Shown here: positions 10,032 to 25,997 of the stretch, one piece after another
Numbering within the stretch: position 1 is the first letter of the stretch
Layout: each line of letters begins with the position of its first letter
Source of the DNA: Novosphingobium sp. G106
GTDB lineage: Bacteria; Pseudomonadota; Alphaproteobacteria; Sphingomonadales; Sphingomonadaceae
Reading direction: 5' to 3'
DNA: 64,000 nucleotides
Assembly (NCBI RefSeq): GCF_019075875.1
Contig: NZ_JAHOOZ010000001.1
Span: 4,340,001-4,404,000, forward strand
Position numbers and translations under genes: made by a program
Notes under the pieces: generated by a model
The model's input: the letters and a program-made list of their open reading frames with translations, nothing else
Told to the model about the DNA's origin: nothing
The model's database searches: none

Positions 10032-10547
10032 TTACGCGGCGTCTTTCGTGGCGTAGGCGCCGAAGACACGCGCCAGCTTGGCCGCCGGAGCGGTCGAGAG
10101 CTGGGCGAGCTTGGTCGCCGGAGCCTGAACGAGGCCAATAAGCTTTGCCCGCAGTTCATCGAGCGACGGCATCGAGGCGAGAGCCTTGATCCCTTCCGCG
10201 TTCAGAACCAGCGCGCCCATCGAACCACCGACGATTTCGATCTTGTCGGTGGTCTTGGCGAAGTCCACGACCGCCTTGGCGGCGGCGATGGGATCGACCG
10301 AAGAGGCGATCGCCGTCGGACCCGTGAACATCTCGTCGATGCCCGCGTAGTTCGTGTCCTTGATGGCAAGCTTGGCAAGACGGTTCTTCGCAACCTTGTA
10401 GGTCGCACCCGCGTCACGCACTTTTCCGCGCAGGACGGTGGACTGGGCCACCGACATGCCGAGGTTGCGGGTGACAACCACCACGCCGACCTCGTTGAAA
10501 GTCGCGTTGAGCGAAGCGACCGATTCGGCTTTCTGCGAACGATCCAT
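10032..10547 (-). CDS. rplJ: Large ribosomal subunit protein uL10
   Basis: L10 is the stalk base that binds 23S rRNA and L7/L12 dimers. The 171-residue protein has the family core VVVVTRNLGMSVAQSTVLR, KVAKNRLAKLA and the C-terminal helices that hold L12 dimers. Ribosome site GAAGGAG is directly after a hairpin (10561-10606) that can be the L10 autoregulatory site. The promoter must lie within 10620-11000 on the minus strand. Unlike in most bacteria, rpoBC does not follow on the same strand. Confidence 0.98.
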   Translation of the reverse strand: MDRSQKAESVASLNATFNEVGVVVVTRNLGMSVAQSTVLRGKVRDAGATYKVAKNRLAKLAIKDTNYAGIDEMFTGPTAIASSVDPIAAAKAVVDFAKTTDKIEIVGGSMGALVLNAEGIKALASMPSLDELRAKLIGLVQAPATKLAQLSTAPAAKLARVFGAYATKDAA

Positions 10548-11172
10548 GCCTTACTCCTTCACAAATGACCGTTTGAGGCGAACCCCGAACGGCCGGCTAC
10601 ATTTGTCCATGCCGAATGATCGACACGGGCGAGTCCGTTGAGGGGGAAGGAGCCCGCGCCGAAACGCGGAAAAGGCACTGCACTCCCAAGGGAGCTGAGG
10701 CCGAGGGGACCGGAGTCCCCGAAATTCTCTTTTCCCCGCCTAGGCTGGAAATTAAGCCGGGAACCGGCACCAACTGTCTCGGACGGATGATCGGCAGCGA
10801 ACTGCCGGTCGGTGCGGGCCAATGGCGGAAGTGCCCCGGGAAGTCAAGCACGGCGACGGACGAATCGGGGCGGCGCGTGGCGCTATACAAGTCGCGCGGC
10901 ACTTCTGCGCGGCGACGTATCGCCCTGCGGCAAACCGCAGTTTCGTCCCAAAAAGACCCGCCTTTCGCCGCCCGGTCGCCCCGCATTGGGAAACGCCCAA
11001 TCTTTCTTAAGATTTCATTAAATTGAAATGTTCGAAAACTAACGCAACGCTAATCGCGCGGTATCAGACATAAAAGCGCGCGATTTCTAAGGTGTCGCAA
11101 ATACAAAATATCAACCCTCGGGTTCGGGCGAATTCTTGCTCCGGATACCGATGTCCTGTTGGAGAATATCCC
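10548..11172. other. Divergent non-coding region between rplJ and the PEP-CTERM gene
   Basis: No gene is seen. On the rplJ side are the leader hairpin and two more hairpins: GGGGAC-CGGA-GTCCCC (10705-10720) and CTCCC-AA-GGGAG (10683-10694). On the other side, an AT-rich stretch near 11005-11050 has the palindrome ATTTCA-TTAAAT-TGAAAT (11012-11029). A 9-bp inverted repeat AATCGCGCG / CGCGCGATT follows (11052-11085), probably in the promoter or leader of the plus-strand gene. Confidence 0.5.
10561..10606 (-). promoter_or_regulatory. L10-type leader hairpin before rplJ
   Basis: On the minus strand ACAAATG (10600-10606) pairs with CATTTGT (10561-10567), and inside it CCGTT pairs with AACGG (10569-10573 with 10588-10592). 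The rplJ ribosome site follows immediately. In other bacteria the L10-L12 complex binds a leader with such internal bulges to repress its own translation; assignment here is by position and shape. Confidence 0.6.
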
Positions 11173-11871
11173 GTGTCTCGTCATGAAAAGATCATCGCCT
11201 CGGCCGCGCTTCTCGCGGCTTCGGCTTCGCCTGCCTATGCCGTTGAAGTTCTGGTCAACGGCAATTTCGAATCCGGCATTACCGGCTGGACGACCTATAC
11301 TACGGCCAATGGCACGATCACCGAGATCCCCAGCCTGCCGCCTTCGTCGCCGCAGCCCCAGGTCGCCACGACGGTTTCGTTCAACACGACTGGCTCGGGC
11401 GCCTCGAAGGCGCTGTTCCTCAACGCCGGCGCCTATCAGCCGCCTTACGGCGTGGGCCAGCAGGGTGGCGGCGTGTTCCAGACGTTCACGCTCGGCAAGG
11501 ACGGTACGGCCAGCTTCAGCGCCGACATCGCCGCGCTCACCAACAACAACTCGCTGGGCGTCGGCCTGCTCAGCGTCCTGCTCGACGGTGTCGTCATGGA
11601 CAGCTTCGACTTCGGCGCGCTGAACAACGCCACCGCTCGTTCGACGCTGGACTTCACCAGCTTCCTCACCGCGGGCGACCACACGATCTCGCTGCAGGCC
11701 ACCCGCGCTTTCGCGCCGGCCCGCGGCGTGACCTCGCAGTACTTCGACAACGCTTCGCTCAACTTCGCCGCGGTCCCCGAGCCGGCCACCTGGGCGATGA
11801 TGATCCTGGGCATGGGTGTGATCGGCCGCACGATGCGCCGCCGCCGTGCGGCCGTCCGCTTCGCGTTCTGA
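11173..11871 (+). CDS. PEPxxWA-CTERM sorting domain protein (exported)
   Basis: The 232-residue protein begins with a signal peptide ending near SPAYA (GTG start at 11173 after GGAGAA). It continues with a beta-rich region that starts NGNFESGITGW, typical of carbohydrate-binding-like exported proteins. The tail is VPEPATWAMMILGMG, a membrane helix, then an RRRR cluster. This PEPxxWA variant is characteristic of sphingomonads and directs exosortase processing. Likely location is the cell surface or matrix; ligand unknown. No exosortase gene is in this window. Confidence 0.9.
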   Translation: MSRHEKIIASAALLAASASPAYAVEVLVNGNFESGITGWTTYTTANGTITEIPSLPPSSPQPQVATTVSFNTTGSGASKALFLNAGAYQPPYGVGQQGGGVFQTFTLGKDGTASFSADIAALTNNNSLGVGLLSVLLDGVVMDSFDFGALNNATARSTLDFTSFLTAGDHTISLQATRAFAPARGVTSQYFDNASLNFAAVPEPATWAMMILGMGVIGRTMRRRRAAVRFAF

Positions 11872-11894
11872 TCGCATCGGCCCTGCCGACAAGG

Positions 11895-11925
11895 AAGGCG
11901 GTCCCGGAAGGGGCCGCCTTTTTTT
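11895..11925 (+). terminator. Terminator of the PEP-CTERM gene
   Basis: AAGGCGGTCCC (11895-11905) pairs with GGGGCCGCCTT (11910-11920) around a GGAA loop, with one G-T pair, followed by a run of T to 11925. Confidence 0.9.
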
Positions 11926-11940
11926 GCTTTCCCAACAGCG

Positions 11941-11967
11941 AAGGCGGCCCCGGGGAGGGACCGCCTT
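11941..11967 (-). terminator. Second, mirrored hairpin serving the convergent gene
   Basis: AAGGCGG (11941-11947) pairs with CCGCCTT (11961-11967), with further internal C-G pairs. It is a near inverted copy of the preceding hairpin and lies three bases from the end of the minus-strand gene. The T tract is poor, so its action as a terminator is uncertain. Confidence 0.5.
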
Positions 11968-11969
11968 CT

Positions 11970-13079
11970 TTATCCCATCCCCTCTTGCGAGGGGCTGGGC
12001 ACACGCACCTTCAGACCGTGACCCGCGGGGGGAGTTGCGGGGGCGGGGTTGCTGGTCGACGACTGATAAGTGCGCCAGTCGAACGGTTGCACTTCGGCTT
12101 CCTTCTGCTTGTGCTCGCGGCCCTGCAGGATCAGGCGGGCGCGGCGCATGCGGCCCTTGCGCGAGGTGAACGGGTTTTCGGCATCGGGCTCGGCCGAGAC
12201 CATCTGCTCGAGCAGGGCATCGCGGTCCTCGCGGTTGTCGGGGACCAGTTCCTCGGTACCGATGCGCTGGGCGACCGACGGATGCGGCGTGGGCTCGATC
12301 GCCTTCGGTGTGGCCTCGGCCGCCATTTCCTCGGCCGGCGCATAGGCGGGCATCGGCAGTTCGGGCTCGAGGACGCTCGGTTCGCTGGCCGCCATGGCCG
12401 GCGCCATCATCGGGCCCGGCTCGTCGTAGAAGCGCGCGGGATCGGCAGCATGGGCGTCTTCATAATAGGCTTCTTCGTAGTCCTCTTCCTCATCCCGGCG
12501 GCGCGAGCGGAGGGCAAGAACGCCCGCGGTGCCGATGCCGAGCGCGGCCAGAATACCGGCGATCCACGCGGCGGTGCTCAGCCCCGTCGAGGTATCCGAT
12601 TCGGTCGGACTGACGGCTGCGACAGGCGGCTGGGTAACCGCCGGTTGCGCCAGGGGAGGAGCAGCAACCGGCGGCATGGCATCGGCCGCGCGCTGAGCCG
12701 GCGCGGCTATCGGTGTAGCAGGAGGCGTTTCGGGAGCGGCGGTGCGCGCAGCACTGACGCTGCGCGCCGCGGCGGGTGCTGCAGCCTTGGCTGCGGCGCG
12801 GGGCTTAGTGCTGCGTTCAGGAGCAGGTTCGTCGGCTACTGTCGCTGCGGGAGCAGCGGCCGGAACCTGCTGGACTACGGGCGCGGCAGTAGAAGCGGCC
12901 GGGGCAGCCGGCAGCACGATCGTCGGCTGTGCGGCAGGTGTCGGCGCCGGGAGCGTAATCGCTGGCGCCTCGCTCACGGGCGCCGAAGCTTCCTGAGCCC
13001 AGGCGGGGGTGGATCCAAGCGCGAGCACGGCACAAATCGCCGTGGTGGCGCAAAAGCTGCGGAGGGGTGCGTGTGTCAT
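11970..13079 (-). CDS. Pro/Ala-rich exported single-pass membrane protein, unknown function
   Basis: A signal peptide (1-28, cut near PAWAQ) is followed by a long Pro/Ala-rich periplasmic part (about 30-165). One membrane helix comes next (about 168-190, AAWIAGILAALGIGTAGVLAL), and then an acidic and partly basic cytoplasmic tail with an RSRRR stop-transfer. The layout recalls peptidoglycan- or envelope-bridging proteins but I recognise no domain. I start at ATG 13079; a second ATG at 13097 adds six residues. Neither has a good ribosome site. An AT-rich stretch upstream (13140-13265) probably holds its promoter. Confidence 0.75.
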   Translation of the reverse strand: MTHAPLRSFCATTAICAVLALGSTPAWAQEASAPVSEAPAITLPAPTPAAQPTIVLPAAPAASTAAPVVQQVPAAAPAATVADEPAPERSTKPRAAAKAAAPAAARSVSAARTAAPETPPATPIAAPAQRAADAMPPVAAPPLAQPAVTQPPVAAVSPTESDTSTGLSTAAWIAGILAALGIGTAGVLALRSRRRDEEEDYEEAYYEDAHAADPARFYDEPGPMMAPAMAASEPSVLEPELPMPAYAPAEEMAAEATPKAIEPTPHPSVAQRIGTEELVPDNREDRDALLEQMVSAEPDAENPFTSRKGRMRRARLILQGREHKQKEAEVQPFDWRTYQSSTSNPAPATPPAGHGLKVRVPSPSQEGMG

Positions 13080-13601
13080 GAACACAAGGTTGGGCAAGTA
13101 TCTGTGATTGAAAAGACCCAGATCGCTGCAAATCGATAAGTCGAGCCCATATGGCTGATGAATGGAGGCGATTTACTGTTTGTGATACAAGCTATATCGC
13201 GAATTTCATTGCAATATTGAGGTTTATACTATATAAGTCTTGCAGTATTAAGTATGGTTAGGACCGCGACTGGCGATTTTGTTCCACCGCCGATCGCAAA
13301 TCATGCTCGGCCGAACGATTTGCGTCCGATGCCGCCGCATTGACAGCATCGGGCCACCTTCCTATATGCGCCTCCCTGCCCGACGCTTCGAGCAAGGCCG
13401 GTCCATGCGCGGGGACCAGTCCACGAAGGAAGCGAACCGGGTTTCATCTGACGCGATAGGCTGCCGGCAATGGCCTCCCTCCAGGGAGCGCTCCCGCCGT
13501 GCGGCCTTTTCGCGTCCGATGCGCCACACGCCGCGCGTGGCATGATTTTCCGCCGGTTTTCCGCATCGGAGCCGGCACAACACAAGAGGCAAGACCCCTC
13601 C
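13080..13601. other. Divergent promoter region before rpoB
   Basis: No gene is seen. An AT-rich block at 13140-13265 probably holds the promoter of the minus-strand gene. A strong sigma-70 promoter for rpoB is at 13340-13368, giving a transcript leader of about 225 bases before rpoB. Confidence 0.6.
13340..13368 (+). promoter_or_regulatory. Sigma-70 promoter of rpoBC
   Basis: A perfect -35 TTGACA (13340-13345), a 17-base spacer and -10 TATATG (13363-13368) point toward rpoB. This explains how rpoBC is expressed without the rplJL promoter. Confidence 0.8.
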
Positions 13602-17783
<4,182 letters not shown>

Positions 17784-17790
17784 ACCTTTC

Positions 17791-17819
17791 GGAGCGCTGC
17801 CTCCCGAAGGCAGTGCTCC
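17791..17819 (+). other. Hairpin between rpoB and rpoC
   Basis: GGAGCGCTGCCT (17791-17802) pairs with AGGCAGTGCTCC (17808-17819), with one G-T pair and a five-base loop. There is no T run, so it is more likely an RNA processing or stability element than a terminator. Confidence 0.75.
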
Positions 17820-17862
17820 ACCGGTTCGCCACAGAAATTGACCCTCTAAAGGGACGAAAACC

Positions 17863-22146
<4,284 letters not shown>

Positions 22147-22176
22147 GCCTCAGGCGTCCAGCCTACCTATCGAAGG

Positions 22177-22207
22177 GCCCCGCCGGAGCGATCCGGCGGG
22201 GCTTTTT
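22177..22207 (+). terminator. Terminator of rpoBC
   Basis: GCCCCGCCGGA (22177-22187) pairs perfectly with TCCGGCGGGGC (22192-22202) around GCGA, followed by five T. Confidence 0.95.
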
Positions 22208-22242
22208 CGTTGCGCGGCGCGGTTGTGCTATAGGCTCGGCTC

Positions 22243-22554
22243 ATGATCACGATGACGCTGGACTGGGGCGCGCTGGTCGCCCTCATCGGCTGGAGCCTGT
22301 TCGTCTTCTGGCTGGGCCGCAAGTCGGCCGGCCCGCGCGATCGCGACCTCTCGGGCCCACCGCCGTCGTTCACGATGCAGCGCCCTCTGCCATCAGCGAG
22401 GCCGGGACCCGCCACCCTCTCGCCCGAGGCGCTCGCCGCGATCCGCGGCGAACTGGCGCGCGGCAACAAGATCAACGCGATCAAGCTGATGCGCGAGGCG
22501 ACCGGCCTGGGCCTCGCCGAATCCAAGCAAGCCGTCGAAGCGATGGAAATCTAG
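22243..22554 (+). CDS. Membrane-anchored protein with L7/L12 C-terminal-like domain
   Basis: The 103-residue protein has one hydrophobic segment (about 8-25, WGALVALIGWSLFVFWLG), a Pro-rich linker (35-60) and a C-terminal part with KINAIKLMREATGLGLAESKQAVE. That stretch is very close to the factor-binding domain of ribosomal protein L7/L12 (IKxVREITGLGLKEAKxLVE). The family is annotated as ribosomal L7/L12-like; function is unknown. It lies right behind the rpoC terminator, not in the ribosomal operon itself. Confidence 0.85.
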   Translation: MITMTLDWGALVALIGWSLFVFWLGRKSAGPRDRDLSGPPPSFTMQRPLPSARPGPATLSPEALAAIRGELARGNKINAIKLMREATGLGLAESKQAVEAMEI

Positions 22555-22571
22555 CGAAAGGGAAGGGTGCC

Positions 22572-22884
22572 ATGTCGGCCGTGATCATCAGCTACAAGCT
22601 CAAGCCGGGCGTCACGCCCACCGATTTCGACCACTGGGTCAGGACCGTCGACCAGCCGACCCTGCGGGGGGATCGCGCGGGTCAAGGCCTGCGACACCTT
22701 CCGCGTCGAGCGTCTGCTCATGGGCGAAGGCGAACCCAGCGCCCACTACGTCGAACTGTTCGACATCCCCGACCTTGCCGGCTTCATGGCCGAGGACATG
22801 GCCGGCGAGACGATGCAGGGCATCATGGCCCAGTTCGCCGGCTTTGCCGAAGCGCCCGAATTCCTCGTCGCCGAGAAGCTCTAG
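22572..22884 (+). CDS. HapK/REDY-like family protein, one-base frameshift
   Basis: The reading frame starts MSAVIISYKLKPGVT and, after one G is removed from the run at 22676-22681, continues IARVKACDTFRVERLLMGEGEPSAHYVE to EFLVAEKL. The 103-residue result matches the small REDY-like HapK proteins common in sphingomonads, a ferredoxin-fold dimeric alpha-beta barrel type. Biochemical role is not known. The ATG follows GGGAAGGG. The gene is 17 bases after the L7/L12-like gene. Confidence 0.75.
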
Positions 22885-22957
22885 GGCCTGTACTCGGTGC
22901 GGCCTTAAACCCCGCTTAAGCTGTTAACGACAGCGTCAACACATCGTTAACCCTCGT

Positions 22958-23353
22958 GTGACAAACCATGACAGTCATCTGTCGGACTCCGGGGGGGAGC
23001 AGGACGAAACCGTGTCGGTACTTCTGACCATCCGCGCCCACAAGCGCTACGCCGTCTGCAGCAAGGTCCGCGTACGCAAGGACGGCAAGCGCGGCTCCGA
23101 CGGCCTGCTGATCGAGCTCTCGCTCGACGGCTGCCGAATCAGTCATGTCGGAAAAGCGGGCAGCTTCGCGCTGGGCGATCCGCTGACGCTTCGGCTCGAC
23201 GGCACTGCACCGATCGAAGGGCATGTCCGCTGGGCGAACGACAGTACGATCGGCCTGCGCTTCGACCGTCCGCTGCACATCGCCGGGCTCCAGGAGCTGA
23301 TCCAGCTCTGCCGCGGCGGCGGCGTTCCGGAACAGCGCGCCTACGGAACGTGA
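22958..23353 (+). CDS. PilZ domain protein
   Basis: The protein has a PilZ cyclic-di-GMP binding pattern: RAHKRYAVCSKVRV (RxxxR-type switch) followed by LSLDGCRI in place of the D/N-x-S-x-x-G motif, with typical beta strands and a GxRF end (IGLRFDRP). It may bind c-di-GMP, though the D/NxSxxG motif is degenerate. The start is unsure: GTG 22958 gives 131 residues. A GTG at 23012 after GGGAGCAGGA would give 113, and a run of seven G sits between them. Confidence 0.75.
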   Translation: MTNHDSHLSDSGGEQDETVSVLLTIRAHKRYAVCSKVRVRKDGKRGSDGLLIELSLDGCRISHVGKAGSFALGDPLTLRLDGTAPIEGHVRWANDSTIGLRFDRPLHIAGLQELIQLCRGGGVPEQRAYGT

Positions 23354-23402
23354 CTCGGCGCTGAAGCCGGGATACATTGGCCTCTCCGCAAAGGAGACCG
23401 GC

Positions 23403-23837
23403 ATGAGCGACCTCGATCAGTCTGCGCAGCCCGCCCCGCGAGCCGACCTCGACCAGGGCCCTCAAGCTACACCGGGGGCACCCGCGGCCGCGCCGCCGGC
23501 CAGTAGCAGCTTCGATTTCAACCATCCGACGATCATCAGCCTGCTCTACCTCTCGTCGGTCGTGCTGGGTGTCACCGCGATCGTCGGCGTGGTGCTGGCC
23601 TATGTCTGGAAAGGCGAGGCGCACGCCGATTGGGAAAGCTCGCACTACCAGTACCTGATCCGCACCTTCTGGATCGGGCTGATCGGCTTCTTCGTCAGCG
23701 TGCTCTGCATGATCCTCCTGATCGGATTCCTCATGCTGATCGCGGTGGGCGTGCTGGTGCTGGTCCGCTCGGTGCTGTCGCTGGTTGCCGCGCAGAAGCA
23801 GCAGCCAATGCCCAATCCGACGAGCCTCTTCGTCTGA
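23403..23837 (+). CDS. DUF4870-type membrane protein
   Basis: The 144-residue protein has a Pro/Ala-rich soluble start of about 40 residues and two to three hydrophobic segments (about 45-68, 90-113 and 115-135). The HP-x-x-I-S-x-LYLSS and KGEA-x-x-DWE-x-SHYQYLIRTFW pattern is that of DUF4870-related inner-membrane proteins. Function unknown. AAGGAGA before the ATG. Confidence 0.75.
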   Translation: MSDLDQSAQPAPRADLDQGPQATPGAPAAAPPASSSFDFNHPTIISLLYLSSVVLGVTAIVGVVLAYVWKGEAHADWESSHYQYLIRTFWIGLIGFFVSVLCMILLIGFLMLIAVGVLVLVRSVLSLVAAQKQQPMPNPTSLFV

Positions 23838-23928
23838 GAGCATTCTCGGCGGATTCCAGCGGCTAGTCCCTCCGATCCGGAGCATTTGCCTAGCCTTGCC
23901 TTAGTCCGGCCGGGCGCATGCTGGCGGC

Positions 23929-24384
23929 ATGGCCTATCGCATTCTCGTCCTCGCGCTGTTCGCTGTCGCCGCCGCGCTGTCATCGCTTGCCACCCACCGT
24001 TCTGCTGCGGCGATCACGCTGCCGTCCGATCACGAGGCGGCGCGGTTCACGCACTGCTCTGGCCCCGTAAGGGTAAGCTGCGTCGTCGACGGCGACACCT
24101 TCTGGTATCGCGGCGCCAAGATCCGCATTGCCGATATCAACGCCCCCGAAACCAGCGAGCCGCACTGCGCCGCCGAAGCCCGCCTCGGCGCTCGCGCCAC
24201 CAGGCGGCTGGCCGAGCTGTTGAGCGCCGGCGCCTTCTCGCTCGAACCCGCCGACCGCTTGCGTGACAGCTATGGTCGCAGGCTGTTCACCGTCACCCGC
24301 GGCGGCGAGAGTCTGGGCGGAAAGCTAGAAGCCGAAGGCCTGGCAGAGCCCTGGCGCGGCTATCGGCGGGATTGGTGCAGCTGA
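23929..24384 (+). CDS. Thermonuclease family protein (SNase-like, exported)
   Basis: A signal peptide or membrane anchor (1-28) is followed by a staphylococcal-nuclease-like domain: CVVDGDTFWYRG, IRIADINAPETSEPHC and, near the end, LRDSYGRRLFTV. The 151-residue length and motifs fit small exported SNase-like proteins. It is likely a periplasmic or secreted Ca-dependent nuclease. Catalytic Arg and acidic residues are present, so activity is plausible. Confidence 0.85.
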   Translation: MAYRILVLALFAVAAALSSLATHRSAAAITLPSDHEAARFTHCSGPVRVSCVVDGDTFWYRGAKIRIADINAPETSEPHCAAEARLGARATRRLAELLSAGAFSLEPADRLRDSYGRRLFTVTRGGESLGGKLEAEGLAEPWRGYRRDWCS

Positions 24385-24521
24385 GCGAAACGCCTTGCTA
24401 ATCGCACGAAGGCGCCCATACCGCGCCTACCGCGCGCATTCGGTGACCGTAAGCGCGCGCGGCAGAGAGACCCCCCAGCGAATTGGGTCGCGCTCCCGCT
24501 TACGCGACTGGGAACAAGCCA

Positions 24522-24749
24522 ATGAGCCGCGCAATGAACCTCAAGCTCGAACAAGCCGACGTTGTCGCGCAATGCGCCAAGGCCGGCGTCGCCATCAGCG
24601 CGATCGAGACCCTGCCCGCCGGCGGCACGCATCTGGTGCTGGTCAGGCCCGAGGGCGCCGAGACGATGCGCGGCGTCTTCGCCAAGAGCATCATCGAAGG
24701 CCGCGTGAAGCGCTTCGCTTTCATGCATCCCAGGCCCTCGCCGCTCTAA
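24522..24749 (+). CDS. Conserved hypothetical protein
   Basis: The 75-residue soluble protein has the pattern LKLEQADVVAQCAKAGVAISAIE, then a middle part with Gly/Thr and a C-terminal RVKRFAF. It resembles small proteins seen often in sphingomonads, but I cannot name a function. I prefer the ATG at 24522 to an in-frame TTG at 24483. No good ribosome site is visible. Confidence 0.55.
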   Translation: MSRAMNLKLEQADVVAQCAKAGVAISAIETLPAGGTHLVLVRPEGAETMRGVFAKSIIEGRVKRFAFMHPRPSPL

Positions 24750-24811
24750 GGCGCTTCCCCGCACGGGCGATTTGAGGCATTCTTCGCCGGGAACGGCACG
24801 GGAGGCGACTC

Positions 24812-25228
24812 ATGGATCGCGACCAGGTTCTAGCCATCATCGACCAGGCTTATGCTGCTCGCCAAGCGAACGACGAGGAAGCCCTCGGCCAGATCTGGGC
24901 CGAGGATGCGACCTTCGAACTGGCGGGCGAGACCAGCCTGCTCGAGAACTTCCCCGGCTCCACGGGTCCCGAGGCGGGAAAGCCTGCTGTCGAAGCGCTG
25001 ATGCGCCTGGTGGCGATGAGCAACGTCACCCGCCTTAACGCCGTGGTCGAAGGCAACAAGGCAGCGACGCTATCGAGCGCGACGGTCTCCTTCGCCGGCC
25101 GGCCCTCATTCGAGACGCTGCTCTACGACCTCTGGGAGATCAACGAAGCCGGCCGGGTCCGCTCGCTCCAGCAGTTCGCCGACACCGCGCGGGTGGTCCA
25201 CGAGATGCGCGCGCTGAAAGAGATCTGA
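24812..25228 (+). CDS. Nuclear transport factor 2 family (SnoaL-like) protein
   Basis: The 138-residue protein has the cone-shaped NTF2-like fold pattern: a helical start with YAARQANDEEALGQIWAEDATFEL and central beta strands with GNKAATLSSATVSFAG. The strong site GGGAGG precedes the ATG. Such proteins bind small ligands or act as isomerases or hydrolases; substrate unknown. It converges with the MAPEG gene, with seven bases between the two ends. Confidence 0.8.
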   Translation: MDRDQVLAIIDQAYAARQANDEEALGQIWAEDATFELAGETSLLENFPGSTGPEAGKPAVEALMRLVAMSNVTRLNAVVEGNKAATLSSATVSFAGRPSFETLLYDLWEINEAGRVRSLQQFADTARVVHEMRALKEI

Positions 25229-25235
25229 CGCGCTC

Positions 25236-25670
25236 CTACAGCTTGGCGCAGATCGACAGGCCGATGTTGACCCACAGCGCCATCACGAACAGCACGCCCA
25301 GGATGAACCCGCCGCCGCGGTGCGAGGGGTTGTTGTAGGTCATGTGGACCGCACTCTGCAGCAGCCGCGCGACGACCCAGCCCCAGGCGAATGCCAGCGT
25401 CCAGCCGCTCACCGCACCCAGCACGAAAGCCGTGATGCAACCGGCGTAGAACAGCGTCGGCAGTTCGAACAGGTTATCCCAGTGCCGCACGGCGGCCGTG
25501 GCGCCCTCGGGCTCGGGCGTGCCGAGATGGGCGCGATAGAAGCTGGGGTCCTGGCCGGCCTTCACCGCCGCGCCGCGCGCCGTGGCCATCTTGATGAAAG
25601 CCACGAAGGTCAGCGCGACGATGACCAGCATCGGCACGAGAATGGTCACCGGATTGGTATGATCGAACAT
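25236..25670 (-). CDS. MAPEG family membrane protein
   Basis: The 144-residue protein has four membrane helices and the MAPEG hallmark FELPTLFYAGC with N-x-x-E-x-P-like context, and the later VHMTYNNPSHRGGGF. Members are membrane glutathione transferases or related. The protein has no signal peptide and is integral in the inner membrane. ATG at 25670. Confidence 0.88.
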   Translation of the reverse strand: MFDHTNPVTILVPMLVIVALTFVAFIKMATARGAAVKAGQDPSFYRAHLGTPEPEGATAAVRHWDNLFELPTLFYAGCITAFVLGAVSGWTLAFAWGWVVARLLQSAVHMTYNNPSHRGGGFILGVLFVMALWVNIGLSICAKL

Positions 25671-25757
25671 TGGCAGCTCCCCCCTTATACGGCGGCTACC
25701 CCTGCCGCCTTGGGGGAGAGCATGCCTGCAGCGCCGAACGACGCAAGCGGAAAAGGA

Positions 25758-25964
25758 TCAGGCCGCGGCCACGTCTCCGCCGTCGGCCGAGCCGCCGCGC
25801 AGCACGAAGCGGCGGTCGCAATAGCCGCATTCGACGAAGCCGGTCTCGTCGATCTCCAGCCAGACACGCGGGTGGCCAAGCGCGGCGCCGCCGCGAATGT
25901 CGGTGGCTCCGTCGCAGCTGACGCGGGTGGAATCGGTGTAGACGGTTTCGGGCGGCTTGATCAT
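25758..25964 (-). CDS. Zinc-finger domain protein (NDUFS6-like)
   Basis: The 68-residue protein has Cys17, His31, Cys46 and Cys49 in the pattern of the zinc-finger domain also seen in the complex I accessory subunit NDUFS6. It starts MIKPPETV, with a VSCDGA segment, [10 protein letters not shown] and the [12 protein letters not shown] zinc knuckle. In alphaproteobacteria it is a small soluble accessory protein related to NADH dehydrogenase assembly or stability. Downstream of the AI-2E gene on the same strand. Confidence 0.85.
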   Translation of the reverse strand: MIKPPETVYTDSTRVSCDGATDIRGGAALGHPRVWLEIDETGFVECGYCDRRFVLRGGSADGGDVAAA

Positions 25965-25997
25965 GGCGCGCGGGATAACAGGGCTGGGCGCGATTTT

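Noticed and set aside
10820..10860. Promoter TTGACT for rplJ
   Set aside because: A TTGACT is present on the minus strand but no good -10 lies 16-18 bases away.
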